A stretch of 64,000 nucleotides of DNA from Gammaproteobacteria bacterium (GTDB lineage Bacteria > Pseudomonadota > Gammaproteobacteria > Steroidobacterales > Steroidobacteraceae), in contig JADJHU010000001.1 of the NCBI GenBank assembly GCA_016707425.1, positions 310,001 through 374,000 on the forward strand, in the 5' to 3' direction. A program made the position numbers and the translations under genes. Shown here in pieces: positions 27,625 through 36,175 of the stretch. The stretch's first letter is position 1; the number at the start of each line of letters is the position of its first letter. The notes below the pieces were generated by a model that was not told where the DNA came from, ran no database searches, and saw only the letters and a program-made list of their open reading frames with translations.

Positions 27625-28176
27625 GTGTGCCACGCGCTACTGCAAGATCCCGCCTTTTTTCGATTCCTGCAGCGCATTGACGAGGAGTTCGCGGCCGAGA
27701 TCCGCCGCGGGCGTTGCGGTCACTGTGCCGGAGCGCTGCACTGTGCTGACTATCCCCGTAAACCGCGTGGCTGTCCGGCGTCGGTCATGGAGGACTATTC
27801 CTCGCGGTTCAGCTTCACCTGTGGGCGTTGCGAGAAGCGAGCGACGCCGGCCTCGGTGCGGTTTCTAGGCCGCCGGGTGTATCTGGCGGTGGTGTTGATG
27901 CTGGTGTCCCCGCGCGGGGCGGCTCAGGGCCGAGCCCTGTGCGAGCTGTTCACGATCCCGCAACGCACGCTGGGTCGGTGGCGCACCTGGTGGATCGAGG
28001 ACTTCCTGCGCACGCCGCTCTGGCAATCGAGGCGCGAACGCTTTGCTGTTGTGATCGACAGCGCACGACTGCCGGTGAGCCTGCTGGAACGGTTTGAGGC
28101 GCTCGTCCCGGCGGATCGGATGATGCAGTTACTGCGCTTCATGTCGCCGTTGAGCACGCGCGCCATGATCAAGTAA
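27625..28176 (+). CDS. Transposon-borne zinc-ribbon protein
   Basis: From the GTG at 27625 (AAGGAG 9 bases upstream) the product is 183 residues. Cysteines in RRGRCGHCAGALHC and FTCGRCEKRA form a probable four-cysteine zinc ribbon. A second half (GAAQGRALCELFTIPQRTLGRWRTWW) looks like an HTH. This type of gene precedes the DDE transposase and ATPase genes in the same transposon family. It appears intact, unlike the two following genes. Confidence 0.75.
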   Translation: MCHALLQDPAFFRFLQRIDEEFAAEIRRGRCGHCAGALHCADYPRKPRGCPASVMEDYSSRFSFTCGRCEKRATPASVRFLGRRVYLAVVLMLVSPRGAAQGRALCELFTIPQRTLGRWRTWWIEDFLRTPLWQSRRERFAVVIDSARLPVSLLERFEALVPADRMMQLLRFMSPLSTRAMIK

Positions 28177-28249
28177 TCCGAAGGGCGCCGCCGACCCGCA
28201 GAGGATGCCGATAGCGGTTGGCCGACGGGCTTTGTAGCCTGCGTTCCCC

Positions 28250-29719
28250 ATGAGCGATGCCGAGCGTGGTGTCGCAGTGGGAGTGATGTTGAGTTCCAAT
28301 GACGATCTGCCACAGCGGGATCGCTGGGCGCGGCTGCGCTTTGCGATCATCGGACCGCTCCTGGCCGCACCGCCGGCGGACGGCGAGTTACAGACGGCGT
28401 TGCGCGACTTGGCGGTGAAGCGCTGGCGCCATCCGTTCACCGGACTTGAAGTGCGCTTCGGCTGCTCGACGTTGGAGCGCTGGTACTACGCCGCCAGGAA
28501 CGCCGACGATCCGGTACGGGCACTGCGCAATCACGTGCGCCGTGACATCGGCCGCTTCCCCAGCATCTCGAGCGCCGCCGCGCAGGCGCTCGCCGAACAA
28601 TACCGTCAGCACCCGGCGTGGACCGCACAACTACACGCCGATAACCTGCGCGTCACGCTCGCCGCCGCATCCGAGGGTCGGTGTCCCTCGTACCCGAGCG
28701 TACGGCGGTGCTTGAAAGCGCAGGGCATGAGGCGGCAACGCCCGGTCAGACGGCAGAGCGCGGGCGCGATCGCCGCGCGCGATCGCGTGGAATCGCGCGA
28801 AGTGCGCAGCTACGAAGTCGAGCATGTGCTGCAGTTGCTGCATCTGGACTTCCATCACGGCTCGCGCAAAGGTGCTCACCCGGCGCGGCGAATGGATCAA
28901 ACCGCTCCTGGTCGGCTTCATCGACGATCGTTCGCGCTACCTGTGCCACGCGCAATGGTATGGGAGCGAGGGGACAGAACAGCTCGTCCACGGCCTGTGT
29001 CAGGCGCTACAGAAGGTGGGCCTGCCGCGCTCGCTGATGAGCGACCGCGGCTCGGCGATGATCGCGGCGGAGTTCACCGCGGGGCTGCACACCCTCGGTA
29101 TTTTGCACGTGCCGACGCTGCCGTACTCACCTCATGTGAACGGGAAGCAGGAAAATCTCTGGGCTCGAGTTGAAGGGCGGCTGCTCGCGATGCTGGAGGG
29201 TGAAGCGAGCTTGACCTCGAGCAGCTGAACCTGGCGACCCAGGCCTGGGTCACGCAGGAATATCACCGCACCGAGCACCGCGAGATCGGCGAGACCCCGC
29301 TCGAGCGCTACCTCGCGGGCCCCAACGTCGGACGCGAGTGCCCAGCCAGTGAAGCCCTGCGCGGCGCCTTCCGCATCGAGGTCAAGCGCCGCCAGCGTCG
29401 TTCCGACGGCACGGTGAGTCTGGAAGGCCAGCGCTTCGAGATCCCGTCCCGGTATCGCCATTTAGGCGAAGTGCATCTGCGCTACGCGCGCTGGGACTTG
29501 AGCCGCGTCGATCTGATCGCTGCGCGCTCGGGCACGATCCTCTCCCCCGTGCGCCCGCTCGACAAAGCGGCCAACGCCGATGCCCTGCGCCGACGCGTGG
29601 AGCCGACCACCGCAGCGGCACCGATGCCGGCGAGCGGCATCGCACCGCTCCTCAAACAGATGATCGCCGACTACGCCGCCACGGGGCTGCCACCGGCGTA
29701 TTTACCCACCGATGACTGA
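28250..29719 (+). pseudogene. DDE (integrase-core) transposase, two frameshifts
   Basis: Joining three frames gives a TniA/Mu-like transposase of about 490 residues. The catalytic core reads HLDFHHGSRK, then LVGFIDDRSRYLCHAQWYGSEG, LMSDRGSAMIAAEF and LPYSPHVNGKQENLWARVEGRL, supplying D, D and E. One frameshift is an extra A in AAA at 28868-28870; the second is a one-base loss near 29205-29208. The C-terminal part after that (YHRTEHREIGETPLERYL, ending PPAYLPTDD) is clean. As read, it would make only truncated protein. Confidence 0.8.
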
Positions 29720-29730
29720 AGGAAATCCCC

Positions 29731-30577
29731 GTGAATCAACAGCTCCTCGCTCTGTACGGCCTGAAATGGAACCCGTTCACCCCGGAGGTGCCGACCGGAG
29801 GCCCTCTATGTTCCGCCGAAGGTCGAGAACTTCTGCTGGCGCATCGAGCAGGCGCACCTGCGCGAGGGCGGCTTCGCGCTCGTGCATGGCGATCCCGGTT
29901 CCGGCAAGAGCGTCGTCATGCGCCTGCTCGCCGAGCGCCTCTCGCGCCTCGCTGACCTCTCGGTCGGCGTCATCCACCATCCGCAAAGTAACCTGAGCGA
30001 CTTCTACCGCGAGCTCGGCGACATCTTCGGCATCTCCATCCGCGTCAGCAACCGTTGGGGCGGCTTCAGGCGCTGCGCGCCCGCTGGCTCGATCACCTCG
30101 GCTCGGCCAGCCGTCGCTCCGTCATCTTGATCGATGAGGCGCAGGAAATGAGTCCGATGGTGCTGAACGAGTTGCGCCTGCTCGCTTCCGCCCGCTTCGA
30201 CTCCCAGTCGCTGCTGTGCATCGTCCTCTCGGGCGATGCACGCCTGCTGGAGAAGCTGCGCCGCGAGGAGCTGATCCCGCTGGGCTCGCGCATCCGCACC
30301 CGCCTGGCCACCGAGATCGCCACTCGTGAGGAACTCCTCGCCTGCCTCGACCACCTGCTCGGCGCCGCCGTAATGCCAGCCTCATGACCCAGGGAGTTGC
30401 GCCACACGCTGTGTGATCACGCCGCCGGCAACTATCGCATCTTCATCTCCATGGCGGCGGAGCTCCTCGCTGACCGCCGCCCAGCGCGAGCTTACCGTGC
30501 TCGATGAAAAGCTCTACCTGCAGGTCTTCGCCCCGCCCGAAACGCAGCGCTCACGCCGTGCCGCCGGCGCACGTTGA
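29731..30577 (+). pseudogene. TniB-like AAA ATPase of the transposon, several frameshifts
   Basis: The GTG at 29731 follows AAGGAAATCCCC. Pieces in successive frames read MNQQLLALYGLKWNPFTPEVPT, then VHGDPGSGKSVVMRLLAERL (Walker A), then SVILIDEAQEMSPMVLNELRLL (Walker B) and IPLGSRIRTRLATEI, then LRHTLCDHAAGNYR and AAQRELTVLDEKLYLQVFAPPE. Breaks: extra G at 29796-29797, lost base in GGGG near 30057, a compensating pair near 30371 and 30395, and an extra base near 30470. The product would be an ATPase that helps choose targets for the transposase. Confidence 0.78.
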
Positions 30578-30588
30578 GGCGGGGCCCC

Positions 30589-30795
30589 ATGCACAACCTG
30601 AACGACGATCCAGATCTGTTCGTGTTCTCCGCGCTTCCTGACGAAGCGGTGATCGCCATCAATGACTTCATCGAGGAGCTCTACACCCGCTTCCAGAATC
30701 ACTACTTCGCCCAGATGCATCGGTACGATCACGACCATCGTGCCGATCCCGACGACGGCCAAATCGCTCTGCCGCTGGATGGCCCGCCGTTCTGA
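30589..30795 (+). CDS. Small acidic transposon protein
   Basis: This 68-residue protein (MHNLNDDPDLFVFSALPDEA...FYT-like helix NDFIEELYTRFQNHYFAQMHRY) is the last gene of the transposon and begins 11 bp after the ATPase gene, with GAGGCGGGG upstream. Similar short proteins follow the ATPase in related elements as I recall; function unknown. Confidence 0.55.
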   Translation: MHNLNDDPDLFVFSALPDEAVIAINDFIEELYTRFQNHYFAQMHRYDHDHRADPDDGQIALPLDGPPF

Positions 30796-30844
30796 GGGGC
30801 AACCACTCATCCGGCGGTCGCCGAAAATCGCGTTCGCCGATGGT

Positions 30845-30860
30845 CCATCATCAATCGTGA
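30845..30860 (-). repeat. Right terminal inverted repeat of the 3.3-kb transposon
   Basis: Reads TCACGATTGATGATGG on the minus strand, one mismatch to the left repeat. Outside it, the minus strand reads on through CTGATTTTCACG with further TGATGG-like words. Confidence 0.7.
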
Positions 30861-30871
30861 AAATCAGACCA

Positions 30872-31012
30872 TCAAATCAGCTGACCGCTCTCATACTCGC
30901 AGCCAATCGTCTGCGAGCCTGCCGGGCAGGCGGTCTGGGCCCACGCCTGGAGCGCGCTGCCAATGCCACACACCAGCAGCACCACGAGCAGTCCCACCCG
31001 TTTGACCGACAT
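30872..31012 (-). pseudogene. 5' part of the secreted-protein gene split by the transposon
   Basis: A strong ribosome site (AAGGGGGGAG, 3 bases before the ATG at 31012) leads into MSVKRVGLLVVLLVCGIG, a signal peptide with likely cleavage after AWA, then QTACPAGSQTIGCEYESGQLI and stop. The stop lies 12 bp from the transposon's terminal repeat. It is probably the missing beginning of the gene continuing at 27526. It is too short and too well initiated to be chance. Confidence 0.65.
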
Positions 31013-31125
31013 GGACTCCCCCCTTCGTGTGCACCTTCATCCCTTTGGAATTGTCGCCCCGCAGCGGTCGCTTTGCACGAACCGTTGCGTAATACTGCTG
31101 CCGGAACCACAGGGCAGGAGATCCA

Positions 31126-32741
31126 ATGGCCAATGCGCCCGTTCGCAACCGTGGGCCGCGCGCCACCGGTGTGCGTCGACTGTTCATCCGCAAATCCGTC
31201 GCGCAGATGCAGGCCGAGCACGCGCAGGGCGAGCTCAAGCGCAGCCTCAATGCCCTCAACCTGATCTCCCTCGGGATCGGATGCATCATCGGCACCGGCA
31301 TCTTCGTCCTCACCGGCCGCGCAGCCGCCGACTACGCCGGGCCCGGCATCATGATTTCCTTCGTGATTACTGGTGTGCTCTGCGCCTTCGTCGCCCTGTG
31401 CTACGCGGAGCTCGCCTCGGCCGTGCCGGTCTCCGGCTCCGCCTACTCCTACTCCTATGCCTCCATGGGCGAGATCACGGCCTGGATCATGGGACTGCTG
31501 CTCGTGCTCGAGTACGGGCTCGCGGCCTCGACCGTCGCCGTCGGCTGGTCCGGATACCTGGTGAGCCTCCTGAAGGACATCGGCGTCCACATCGCCGCGC
31601 CGCTGACCGCGGCACCAGGCGTGGAGATCAAGCAGGCGGGCGTGGTCGTGGCGCACGGCGTGGCGAACGTCCCCGCGATCGTTGCCATCATCGCCGTGAC
31701 GGGGCTGCTCGTTCTCGGGGTCTCGGAATCCGCCCGGGTAAACAATGTGGTAGTGGCCATCAAGGTGTCCGTCGTGCTCGCCTTCATCGTCATCGGCTTC
31801 TTCTTCGTGGATCCGCAGCACTGGACACCGCTCATCCCGGACGAAATCCCGCCGCCGCCTGAGGGCACCGAGCGCGGTCTCGGACCCGATATCTGGCGCG
31901 CGCTCGGCGATGTGCTCACCGCGCAGAACACCTCGCGCTACGGCATCGGCGGGCTGATTAGCGGCGCCGCCACGATCTTCTTCGCCTACATCGGCTTCGA
32001 GGCGGTCTCCACCGCCGGCGCAGAGTCGCGCAATCCATCGCGCGACATGCCGATCGGCATCCTCGGATCGCTCATCATCTGCACCATCCTCTACATCCTC
32101 ACGTCTGCCGTGCTCGTCGGCATCGTGCCCTACACGGACCTCGACACCCGGCGCCCATCGCCAAGGCGGTGAACCAGATTGGCCTGCCGTGGTTCGCCGT
32201 GCTGGTCAAGATCGGTGCGATCGCAGGTCTGTCCTCGGTGATGCTCGTGCTGCTCTATGGTCAGACGCGCATCTTCTACACGATGGCACGCGACGGCCTC
32301 CTGCCCGCGCCGCTCGCGACCGTGCACCCGCGGTTCCGCACACCCTGGATCAACACGCTGCTCGTGGGCGTTGTCGCCTCGGGCTTCGCAGGCTTCATGT
32401 CGCTCGATGCACTCGCCGATCTCACCAACGTCGGCTCACTCGCAGCGTTCGCGATGGTATGCATCACAGTGCTCTACATGCGCTTCGCCGCACCGGACCT
32501 GAAGCGCCCCTTCCGCACGCCGCTCTTCCCGCTGGTGCCGATCATGGGCGCGCTGATGTGCCTGTTCCTGCTGATGGCGCTGATGGCCAGGCATGCCACC
32601 CGCAACTTCTTCCTCATCTATCTCGCCGCCGGCGTCGTCGTCTATTTCCTCTACGGGCTCCGGAGCTCGAAGCTGGGCAAAGGCGAGATCGTGCTCGGCG
32701 CGGAGCCGGCACCTGACCTGCCGAAGAAGCTGGACATCTGA
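31126..32741 (+). CDS. Cationic-amino-acid-type APC permease, frameshifted
   Basis: The joined frames give about 538 residues of an APC-superfamily permease with 12 or more membrane helices. It has LNLISLGIGCIIGTGIFVLTG (TM1 G-x-G-x-G motif), SGSAYSYSYASMGEITAWIMG and IGFEAVSTAGAESRNPSRDMP. The first frame stops at 32172. Restoring one C in the CCC at 32147-32149 reads on as TPAPIAKAVNQIGLPWFAVLVK. This is probably a CAT-like transporter of Lys/Arg or related amino acids. The ATG at 31126 has GGAG upstream. A real mutation or a homopolymer read error would look the same. Confidence 0.82.
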
Positions 32742-32768
32742 CATACCCGGCCCCACGCCCACTCATGG

Positions 32769-33467
32769 CTATTCGAGCCGCAACACGTGCAGCAGGCCGG
32801 CGAGGTCCCGCGGTGGCCAGTCCTGCGAGGCGGCGCCGTACGGCGTGTACAGCACGGGGAGCTTTTCCGGGTAGCTGGCACAGTCACCGCCTGCGAAGCG
32901 CGCGAGGTAGCGGCCCCGTTCGATCCTGCGCTCCCAGCCCTGTCGGCTGATGCGGCCGCGGTTCCAGGGCCTGACGCTGCGAACCTGCCGGTCCTGACGC
33001 TCGGTGATGAGGGTCAGCACCACGGCAGGTTCACGCGCAGCAAGAGCGCGCAGCTCGTCTCGCCAGCCCTCGCGCACAGCCATCCATGGCGCGCCCTCGA
33101 TGCGGTTCTGCCAATAGGCAATGCCCTCGGACACCACCTCGGACGTGGGCTGGCAGCGCGCCACCGTGGCTTCAAGGAAGGCTCCTACCGGCTCTGGCGG
33201 CGGCAGGCAGAAATACAGGATGCCCAGCAGGTAAGCCACGTTGGTACCGAGCAGTGCAAGCCAGCGCCACCGGGTGGACAGAGGCAAGTGCAGGACGATG
33301 CGCCCGAGAATCATCCCGCCGATGAGGCCAGCGGGACCGGTGACAAAGATCCCGAGCAGTGGCCCCTGGTTCGCACCGGGAGCAAGGGCAATGGGCCCAT
33401 AGAAGCCGGCGCAGAAGCCCATCACGCCCAATGTGACGGACCAGAGATCTGCCGGAGGCCAGCGCAT
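32769..33467 (-). CDS. Hypothetical membrane protein with C-terminal soluble domain
   Basis: The ATG at 33467 gives 232 residues. There are two or three N-terminal membrane helices (GVMGFCAGFYGPIALAPG, LGIFVTGPAGLIGGMILG, WLALLGTNVAYLLGILYF), then a soluble domain with CQPTSEVVSEGIAYWQNRIEG and LTLITERQDRQVRSVRPWNRG. No family recognised. It is the third gene of a tightly packed membrane-protein operon; the ATG overlaps the stop of the gene before. Confidence 0.6.
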   Translation of the reverse strand: MRWPPADLWSVTLGVMGFCAGFYGPIALAPGANQGPLLGIFVTGPAGLIGGMILGRIVLHLPLSTRWRWLALLGTNVAYLLGILYFCLPPPEPVGAFLEATVARCQPTSEVVSEGIAYWQNRIEGAPWMAVREGWRDELRALAAREPAVVLTLITERQDRQVRSVRPWNRGRISRQGWERRIERGRYLARFAGGDCASYPEKLPVLYTPYGAASQDWPPRDLAGLLHVLRLE

Positions 33468-33649
33468 CAGAACCAGAAGAACAGGGCCAGCACGATGCCA
33501 ACATAGACCACGATGGCGCCCCAGTATTCGAAGGTATCTTCCTCGCGCCGGCAGGTCTTGCCCCACGGACCCGACTTGGCGAACACCTCACCTGTGGAGA
33601 GGCAGCGCACTACGTACAGCGCCAGCAGGATGCCCAGCAGGCGAAACAC
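33467..33649 (-). CDS. Small two-helix membrane protein
   Basis: The 60-residue product starts with GTG 2 bp after the previous stop and has helices at VFRLLGILLALYVV and WGAIVVYVGIVLALFFWF, separated by a charged loop. No family recognised. Its position between two co-directional membrane-protein genes supports it. Confidence 0.55.
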   Translation of the reverse strand: MFRLLGILLALYVVRCLSTGEVFAKSGPWGKTCRREEDTFEYWGAIVVYVGIVLALFFWF

Positions 33650-33651
33650 GC

Positions 33652-33969
33652 TCAGCTCGCCCGCCGCAGCTTGAACCACACCCACACTGCGCCGATGGCG
33701 AGGCACGCCGTGGCGGGGATGACGCAGGCGACGAACAGCAGCCCCAGGCCTATGGGGTTGGGATTCGGGTCGCGCGTGAACAGGGAGAAGAGGATCAGGG
33801 GACTGGTGCCCAGCACGAGCAGCACCAGCCCCGCCCGTACCCACCGGGAGGCAAGGTAGGCGGGGCGCTCATCGGCATTGCCGAGCACCCATGCCAGAAA
33901 GCCCAGCGGCGGCGCCACGATGCACAGCAGCAGCGCCAGCCCGTTCGGCCAGCGACGGGAGGCATACAT
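33652..33969 (-). CDS. Three-helix membrane protein
   Basis: The 105-residue protein has three hydrophobic helices (GLALLLCIVAPPLGFLAWVLG, AGLVLLVLGTSPLILFSLF, GLLFVACVIPATACLAIGAVWVWF). No family recognised. It is the first gene of a three-gene operon of small membrane proteins. Confidence 0.6.
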   Translation of the reverse strand: MYASRRWPNGLALLLCIVAPPLGFLAWVLGNADERPAYLASRWVRAGLVLLVLGTSPLILFSLFTRDPNPNPIGLGLLFVACVIPATACLAIGAVWVWFKLRRAS

Positions 33970-34104
33970 GCCGAACAGGCTGCCATGAACGGCCCTGTGC
34001 CGGCGTGACAGGTCTCACGCGCAGCGCCTCGTGCACCGCGCTCGCCCTGGAGAATAGACATCATGGGCCGGGGAGTCGCTGCCGGCCTGGCCCCGCCGAT
34101 CGCG

Positions 34105-34581
34105 TTACGGGTGCGCAAGCGATGGTGACGTGCCCCCTGCCGCAGGCTCTCGTGCCACCGGCCTGTCGGCCGCTTCCCAGGCGAGATAGTCGCCTCTGAG
34201 GTGCCAGAGCTTCCGGAAGCCATGCATCCCGAGGAAATCGAGCGCCAGATCGGCCCGACGTCCGCTGCGGCAATAGACAATGACATCGCGATCCCGTGCG
34301 TCCGCAATCTCACCCAGGCGCGCCTGAATCTGATCATGTGGCAGATTGACAGCGCCCGGCACGTGGCCTGCCGCGAACTCCTGCGGCGTGCGCACATCGA
34401 GTACCAGGAGGGTTCTGCTGTCGCCGTCCTGCTCCCGCTCCAGAAGTGCCTCAGGAGCCATAAGACGAACCTGCGGCACAGCCAGCGCTCCGGAGACGGA
34501 CGCGGGTGATGGCGTCTGTGCGGCCAGCGGGAATGAACCCGCCACGAGCACAGCGATCACGAAACGATGTGTGGTCTTCAT
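34105..34581 (-). CDS. Exported rhodanese-domain protein
   Basis: The 158-residue protein has a signal peptide (to about residue 21) and one rhodanese domain: LLVLDVRTPQEFAAGHVPGAVNLP and the active-site loop VIVYCRSGRRADLALDFL with catalytic Cys. It would move sulfane sulfur in the periplasm; the acceptor is unknown. Single gene. Confidence 0.85.
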   Translation of the reverse strand: MKTTHRFVIAVLVAGSFPLAAQTPSPASVSGALAVPQVRLMAPEALLEREQDGDSRTLLVLDVRTPQEFAAGHVPGAVNLPHDQIQARLGEIADARDRDVIVYCRSGRRADLALDFLGMHGFRKLWHLRGDYLAWEAADRPVAREPAAGGTSPSLAHP

Positions 34582-34888
34582 GTCTGCATCCTTCCGAGTG
34601 CGCCTTTGGGCAAGGAGTCCACGCGAGCCGACGGCCAGAAGCGCCCGTATCCTCCGCCCTTGCAGCGTTCGCGTAAATCACCCATGCGCATCCATACCCG
34701 ATCTTGCCAGACCCTCGTGGCACTCCTGGCGCTGCTGATCTCGGCCGGCGCAAGCTAACGGTGCACATCGCTCGTTGTTGGGGCGACCCAGGTCGGTCTG
34801 GGGCGCGCCGGACGTGCAATTACCGCGTTATCGCAATGGCACAGTTCCTGCTTATCCGCTCGCGTCCATCGATCCCGGAGCCGTCACC
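34582..34888. other. Regulatory gap upstream of the TorF porin
   Basis: The gap holds a sigma-54 promoter near its 3' end and a 24-codon plus-strand ORF at 34684-34758 that reads like a bare signal peptide (MRIHTRSCQTLVALLALLIS...) before a stop. That ORF may be a leader or the stub of a lost gene; no ribosome site is convincing. Confidence 0.4.
34837..34854 (+). promoter_or_regulatory. Sigma-54 promoter of the TorF porin gene
   Basis: TGGCACAGTTCCTGCTTA has the invariant GG (34838-34839) and GC (34850-34851) exactly 10 nt apart, as in -24/-12 promoters. Transcription would start about 25 nt before the ATG. It fits nitrogen control of a torF-glnK operon. Confidence 0.7.
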
Positions 34889-35674
34889 ATGAAGCGATCC
34901 CAACTGGTACTGCCTGCCCTGCTGGTGCTGAGCGCTCTGCCCAGCCTGGCGCAGACCACGGCCGCAGCGCCGGCACCGAAACCCGAGTTCACCTTCACCG
35001 GCAATCTCGGCATCTCCTCCGACTACCGCTTCCGCGGCATCTCGCAGACCAACAAGGAGCCGGCCATCCAGGGTGGCATCGACTTCTCGCACAGCAGCGG
35101 CTTCTACCTCGGCAACTGGAACTCCAACATTGACAGCGCGGGCTTCAGCGGCGCGAACATCGAGATGGACTTCTACAGCGGCTGGAAGCGGACCTTCGGC
35201 GACTTCGGCGTAGACCTGGGCGTGCTGTACTACGACTACCCCGGCTCGGGCCAGGGTAGCGCCTTCAAGGTCGACAACACCGAGTTGTACATCGGCGGCA
35301 GTTGGGGTCCGCTGTCGCTGAAATACTCGTATGCGGTGTCCGATTTCTTCGGGGTCCCGGGCACCCGGGGCGCCTACTACGTGGCGCTCAGCGGCAGCCG
35401 CGACCTGGGCAATGGCTTCGGCATCAATGCCGCGGTGGGCTACCAGGGCGGTCTGAAGAACGGCGGCCCGGGCTACAGCTCCTGCATCACTGAATTCAGC
35501 AGCCATGTGTCCTGCAGCATCACCGACTACAGGATCGGCGGCACGTACACCATCGACGGCTGGATACTGGGCCTGACCTACGTGTCGACCAACCGCGACA
35601 TCCGCGGCTGGACCGATCCGGGCAAGAACATCAGCAACGGCACGGTGCTGGTTTACGTCACCAAGAGCCTCTGA
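34889..35674 (+). CDS. TorF-family putative porin
   Basis: The 261-residue protein has a signal peptide (to about residue 22) and the TorF opening FTGNLGISSDYRFRGISQTNKEPAIQGGIDFSHSSGFYLGNW, followed by alternating barrel strands. This family often precedes glnK and amtB and is expressed under nitrogen limitation. A GGAG precedes the ATG. It is followed by a ten-codon stub of glnK, so the operon is truncated here. Confidence 0.85.
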   Translation: MKRSQLVLPALLVLSALPSLAQTTAAAPAPKPEFTFTGNLGISSDYRFRGISQTNKEPAIQGGIDFSHSSGFYLGNWNSNIDSAGFSGANIEMDFYSGWKRTFGDFGVDLGVLYYDYPGSGQGSAFKVDNTELYIGGSWGPLSLKYSYAVSDFFGVPGTRGAYYVALSGSRDLGNGFGINAAVGYQGGLKNGGPGYSSCITEFSSHVSCSITDYRIGGTYTIDGWILGLTYVSTNRDIRGWTDPGKNISNGTVLVYVTKSL

Positions 35675-35693
35675 TCATCCAGGAGTCCAGACC

Positions 35694-35726
35694 ATGAAGA
35701 TGGTGACCGCCATCGTCAAACGGTAA
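35694..35726 (+). pseudogene. glnK: Ten-codon stub of glnK (P-II protein)
   Basis: ATGAAGATGGTGACCGCCAT and the next bases encode MKMVTAIVKR followed by TAA; MKMVTAI(I/V)K is the invariant start of GlnK. An AGGAG ribosome site lies 9 bases upstream, as for a real gene. Everything after codon 9 is gone and pgaD begins 5 bp further on the other strand. Confidence 0.7.
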
Positions 35727-35731
35727 AGCTC

Positions 35732-36175
35732 TCAGTGCAGGTGCTCAACGCCTGCGTCGATGCCGACGATCGCGCCGTTCTCGTCGTGGTGTACCGTGCT
35801 GATCCGGCTGTTGCGACCTCGGGTGACGAGGTCGGGTGCCAGACTGAAACGATCCGCATAGTCACGCAGGTCTGCGACTGCGTGAGTCGTCGTTACACGC
35901 CGCTTCGGCAGCAGAGTCCACAGGAGCAGCAGTGCGCAGGTCCCGAGCAGTGCAAGCAGCGAGTGGCTGATCGAAATCGGATTGACCGCCTCCAGCACCT
36001 CGGCCGCAGCCGGCTGGAAACTCAATCTGAGACGGATGACTTCCTGCAGCTTGCGGAATGCCGGCATCCAGAGGTAGAGCCAGATGACCCACAGCAACAC
36101 GGTGGTAACGTCGGACAGGATCCGCCGCCGCCAGTCGAGCTGTGGACGCGCGTTGATGATGAGCTTGTCGGTCAT
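35732..36175 (-). CDS. pgaD: PgaD-like exopolysaccharide synthase subunit
   Basis: The 147-residue protein has two membrane helices (TTVLLWVIWLYLWMPAF and LLALLGTCALLLLWTLL) and the PgaD opening LIINARPQLDWRRR. PgaD forms the inner-membrane poly-N-acetylglucosamine synthase with PgaC and binds cyclic-di-GMP. The start overlaps the pgaC stop by ATGA. E. coli PgaD is about 137 residues. Confidence 0.82.
   Translation of the reverse strand: MTDKLIINARPQLDWRRRILSDVTTVLLWVIWLYLWMPAFRKLQEVIRLRLSFQPAAAEVLEAVNPISISHSLLALLGTCALLLLWTLLPKRRVTTTHAVADLRDYADRFSLAPDLVTRGRNSRISTVHHDENGAIVGIDAGVEHLH

Larger units (their letters stand above)
27523..30860 (+). mobile_element. Degenerate 3.3-kb transposon: zinc ribbon, DDE transposase, AAA ATPase, small ORF
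   Basis: Sixteen-base inverted repeats TCACGNTTGATGATGG (one mismatch) lie at 27523-27538 and 30845-30860. Inside are four genes on the plus strand in a set I know from proteobacterial transposons that pair an integrase-core transposase with a TniB-like ATPase. The right end carries extra TTTGATGG and CTGATTTTC motifs outside the repeat. The two main genes carry several frameshifts, so the copy is probably inactive. No target duplication could be identified. Confidence 0.75.

Noticed and set aside
27523..30860. Transposon as a CRISPR-associated Tn7-like element
   Set aside because: TniA/TniB-like genes are present, but no TniQ, Cas gene or CRISPR repeats are seen inside or nearby.
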